The notes beneath the pieces are model-generated. The model ran no database searches, had not been told where the DNA came from, and saw only the letters and a list, made by a program, of their open reading frames with translations. From positions 1-5,683 of the forward strand of contig JAJTCL010000286.1 of NCBI GenBank assembly GCA_021323255.1: 5,683 nucleotides of DNA. Reading direction: 5' to 3'. The position numbers and the translations under genes are program-made. How positions within the stretch are numbered: the stretch's first letter is position 1; the number at the start of each line of letters is the position of its first letter. The stretch comes from Propionibacteriaceae bacterium (lineage in GTDB: Bacteria > Actinomycetota > Actinomycetes > Propionibacteriales > Propionibacteriaceae). Of the stretch, positions 4,250 through 5,683 are shown piece after piece.

Positions 4250-5628
4250 GTCAGCTCCTCGGTGCCGACAGCCTGGGAGAGAACGGTGTGGTGCGGTCCG
4301 CCGGCGGTGAGCCAGCACGCGGCCGAAGTAGCCAGGCTGGGGCGGGGTTCCCAGACGGCTCGGGCGACGGGGAGCTTGGGCAGCGGCTCGTCCGGTGGTA
4401 CGACGTCGACCTCGTTGGCGACCAACCGGAACCGCTCACCAAGATCGCAGATGCCGAGCACGCTGGCTGGGCCGCTGGCTGCCGTGAATACCAGCCGGAC
4501 CGGGTCCTCGCGGTCACCGATGGCGAGCGGGTGAATCTCCACCCGCGGACGGTCGCCGGCGATCGTTGGGCAGACCTCGAGCATGTGTGCGCCGAGGATC
4601 TTGTGCTTGTCCCCGGTGAGGTCGTAGGTGTAGTCCTCCATGAAGGAGGTGCCCCCCGGTTGGCCGGCGCCGATTGCCTTGATCGTATGCAGCATCACCG
4701 AGGTCTTCCAGTCGCCCTCACCTCCGAACCCGTAACCCTCGGCCATCAGCCGCTGTACCGCCAACCCGGGGAGCTGCCGGAGCCCACCCAGGTCCTGGAA
4801 GTTGGTGGTGAAGGCCCCGAAGCCACCGTCGGTGAGGAAGTGCCGCAACCCCGCCTCGATCCGGGCGCCGTAGCGCAGCGATTCGTGCCGCTCACCGCCG
4901 ACCCCCAGTTCGGGGACCACGTCGTAGAGGTCGCCGTATTCCTGTACCAGGTCGTCGACCTCGGCATCCGAGGCGGCGTCGACCGCTGCAACAAGATCAT
5001 TCACGCCCCAGGTGTTGACCGAGACCCCGAAGCGGATCTCGGCATCGACCTTGTCGCCTTCAGTGACGGCCACGTCGCGCATGTTGTCACCGAACCGGGC
5101 CAGCTTCAGCCGGCGGATGGCGGCATGACCGCGCGTTGCCCGCTGCCAGGCGCCGATCCGGGCGGCGACTGACGGGTCGGAGACATGTCCAACGACGGTC
5201 TTGCGGGCAACGCCCAGCCGGGTCTGGATATAGCCGAACTCCCGGTCGCCATGAGCAGCCTGGTTGAGATTCATGAAGTCCATGTCGATCTCCGACCAGG
5301 GCAACGCTGCATTGGCCTGGGTGTGCAGGTGCAGCAGCGGCACCTGAAGCGCACCGAGCCCGCGGATCCACATCTTGGCGGGGGAGAAGGTGTGCATCCA
5401 GGCGATGACGCCCAAACAGCTGGAGTCGGCGTTCGCTTCCAGCATGACCCGATGGATGGCTTCGCTGTCAGTCAAGACGGGCTGCCATTGCACCTGCAGC
5501 GGGAGCTGTCCCGATTCGTTGAGTTGATCAACAATCTGCTGCGATTGACGCTCGACTTGCTCAAGCGTCTCAGGACCATAAAGCCCCTGGCTTCCGGTCA
5601 AGAACCAGCAATGAGACTCCGCTGCCAT
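4246..5628 (-). CDS. araA: L-arabinose isomerase, frameshifted before its C-terminus
   Basis: AraA converts L-arabinose to L-ribulose in the cytoplasm (EC 5.3.1.4), using a divalent metal such as Mn2+. The 460 residues from ATG 5628 show the family start (TGSQGLYGPETL, about 11-22), WMHTFSPAKMW (77-87), and the core GFGGEGDWK with Glu304, SFMEDYTYDL with Glu331, GAHMLEVCP with His348 and GGPHHTV with His447. These correspond to the metal-binding and catalytic E306, E333, H350 and H450 of the E. coli enzyme. The family is usually about 500 residues. Here the frame ends at TGA 4246, 13 residues after the HH pair, and the missing C-terminal piece lies in another frame at 4249-4145. The start at 5628 is chosen over an upstream in-frame ATG at 5667 because GGAGGA precedes it. 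It follows araD by 25 nt. All active-site residues are retained; loss of the tail may affect folding or oligomerisation. Confidence 0.93.
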   Translation of the reverse strand: MAAESHCWFLTGSQGLYGPETLEQVERQSQQIVDQLNESGQLPLQVQWQPVLTDSEAIHRVMLEANADSSCLGVIAWMHTFSPAKMWIRGLGALQVPLLHLHTQANAALPWSEIDMDFMNLNQAAHGDREFGYIQTRLGVARKTVVGHVSDPSVAARIGAWQRATRGHAAIRRLKLARFGDNMRDVAVTEGDKVDAEIRFGVSVNTWGVNDLVAAVDAASDAEVDDLVQEYGDLYDVVPELGVGGERHESLRYGARIEAGLRHFLTDGGFGAFTTNFQDLGGLRQLPGLAVQRLMAEGYGFGGEGDWKTSVMLHTIKAIGAGQPGGTSFMEDYTYDLTGDKHKILGAHMLEVCPTIAGDRPRVEIHPLAIGDREDPVRLVFTAASGPASVLGICDLGERFRLVANEVDVVPPDEPLPKLPVARAVWEPRPSLATSAACWLTAGGPHHTVLSQAVGTEELT

Positions 5629-5634
5629 GGGGAT

Positions 5635-5640
5635 TCCTCC
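5635..5640 (-). promoter_or_regulatory. Ribosome binding site of araA
   Basis: GGAGGA on the minus strand lies 6 nt before the ATG at 5628, a strong Shine-Dalgarno at ideal spacing. It decides the start: the upstream ATG at 5667 lies inside the araD coding end and has no such site. Confidence 0.85.
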
Positions 5641-5653
5641 ATTTGGACTGTGA

Positions 5654-5683
5654 TCAACGTTGGCCATAAATCCGCTGGTAACG
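5654..5683 (-). CDS. araD: Probable L-ribulose-5-phosphate 4-epimerase, last nine codons
   Basis: Reading in from the right edge, the minus strand gives RYQRIYGQR and then a TGA stop at 5656-5654. AraD proteins end in a Y-Y-G-Q-like sequence (E. coli AraD ends AYYGQ), and araD commonly lies directly upstream of araA in ara operons. Only nine residues are visible, so the call rests on this motif plus the 25-nt spacing to araA. AraD epimerises L-ribulose 5-phosphate to D-xylulose 5-phosphate (EC 5.1.3.4), feeding the pentose phosphate pathway. Confidence 0.6.
   Translation of the reverse strand, partial: RYQRIYGQR

Noticed and set aside
4288..5172. Long plus-strand open frame opposite araA (294 codons)
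   Set aside because: It is antisense to araA, whose catalytic motifs are clear. The shadow frame has no recognisable domain.
1..5683. tRNA or rRNA genes, CRISPR arrays, insertion sequences, attachment sites
   Set aside because: None of their signatures was seen: no regularly spaced repeats, no transposase motifs, no cloverleaf-like segments.

Overview
The window is GC-rich bacterial DNA. Codon use favours G/C in third positions. The gene families, a DUF2252 protein, an amphi-Trp protein, a MarR regulator with a two-helix membrane partner and a Thr/Pro-rich lipoprotein, point to an actinobacterium. The genus cannot be fixed from the sequence. No RNA gene, insertion sequence, CRISPR array or phage gene is visible, and no stretch of 300 bases lacks a gene.

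Layout: all genes but one lie on the minus strand. From right to left in transcription order they are: (i) the last nine codons of a probable araD (5683-5654), then araA for L-arabinose isomerase (5628-4246). araA loses its frame near the C-terminus, and its conserved last 34 codons lie in another frame (4249-4145). (ii) A convergent spacer of about 150 bp with no clear terminator. (iii) The only plus-strand gene, a small lipoprotein (3502-3996). (iv) A 133-bp divergent spacer with several short inverted repeats. (v) A DUF2252 kinase-like protein (3368-1857), followed by a 73-residue amphi-Trp protein (1702-1481) behind a GC-rich hairpin. (vi) A MarR regulator (1348-887), preceded by a 17-bp perfect inverted repeat. 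It overlaps by ATGA a two-helix membrane protein (890-243), which is followed closely by the start of an inositol-monophosphatase family gene (192 to the left edge).

How they may work together: araD and araA form the end of an arabinose catabolic operon that makes and then epimerises L-ribulose 5-phosphate. The marR gene, the membrane protein gene and the phosphatase gene look like one operon, with MarR probably binding its own promoter. The DUF2252 and amphi-Trp genes are co-directional and may be linked. The lipoprotein shares a divergent regulatory region with the DUF2252 gene.

Most worth a second look: the split araA, whose tail frame has its own start codon and Shine-Dalgarno sequence; the kinase-like motif order in the DUF2252 protein, which looks permuted; and the two operator-like regions. 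None of these alone amounts to a demonstrated new system.
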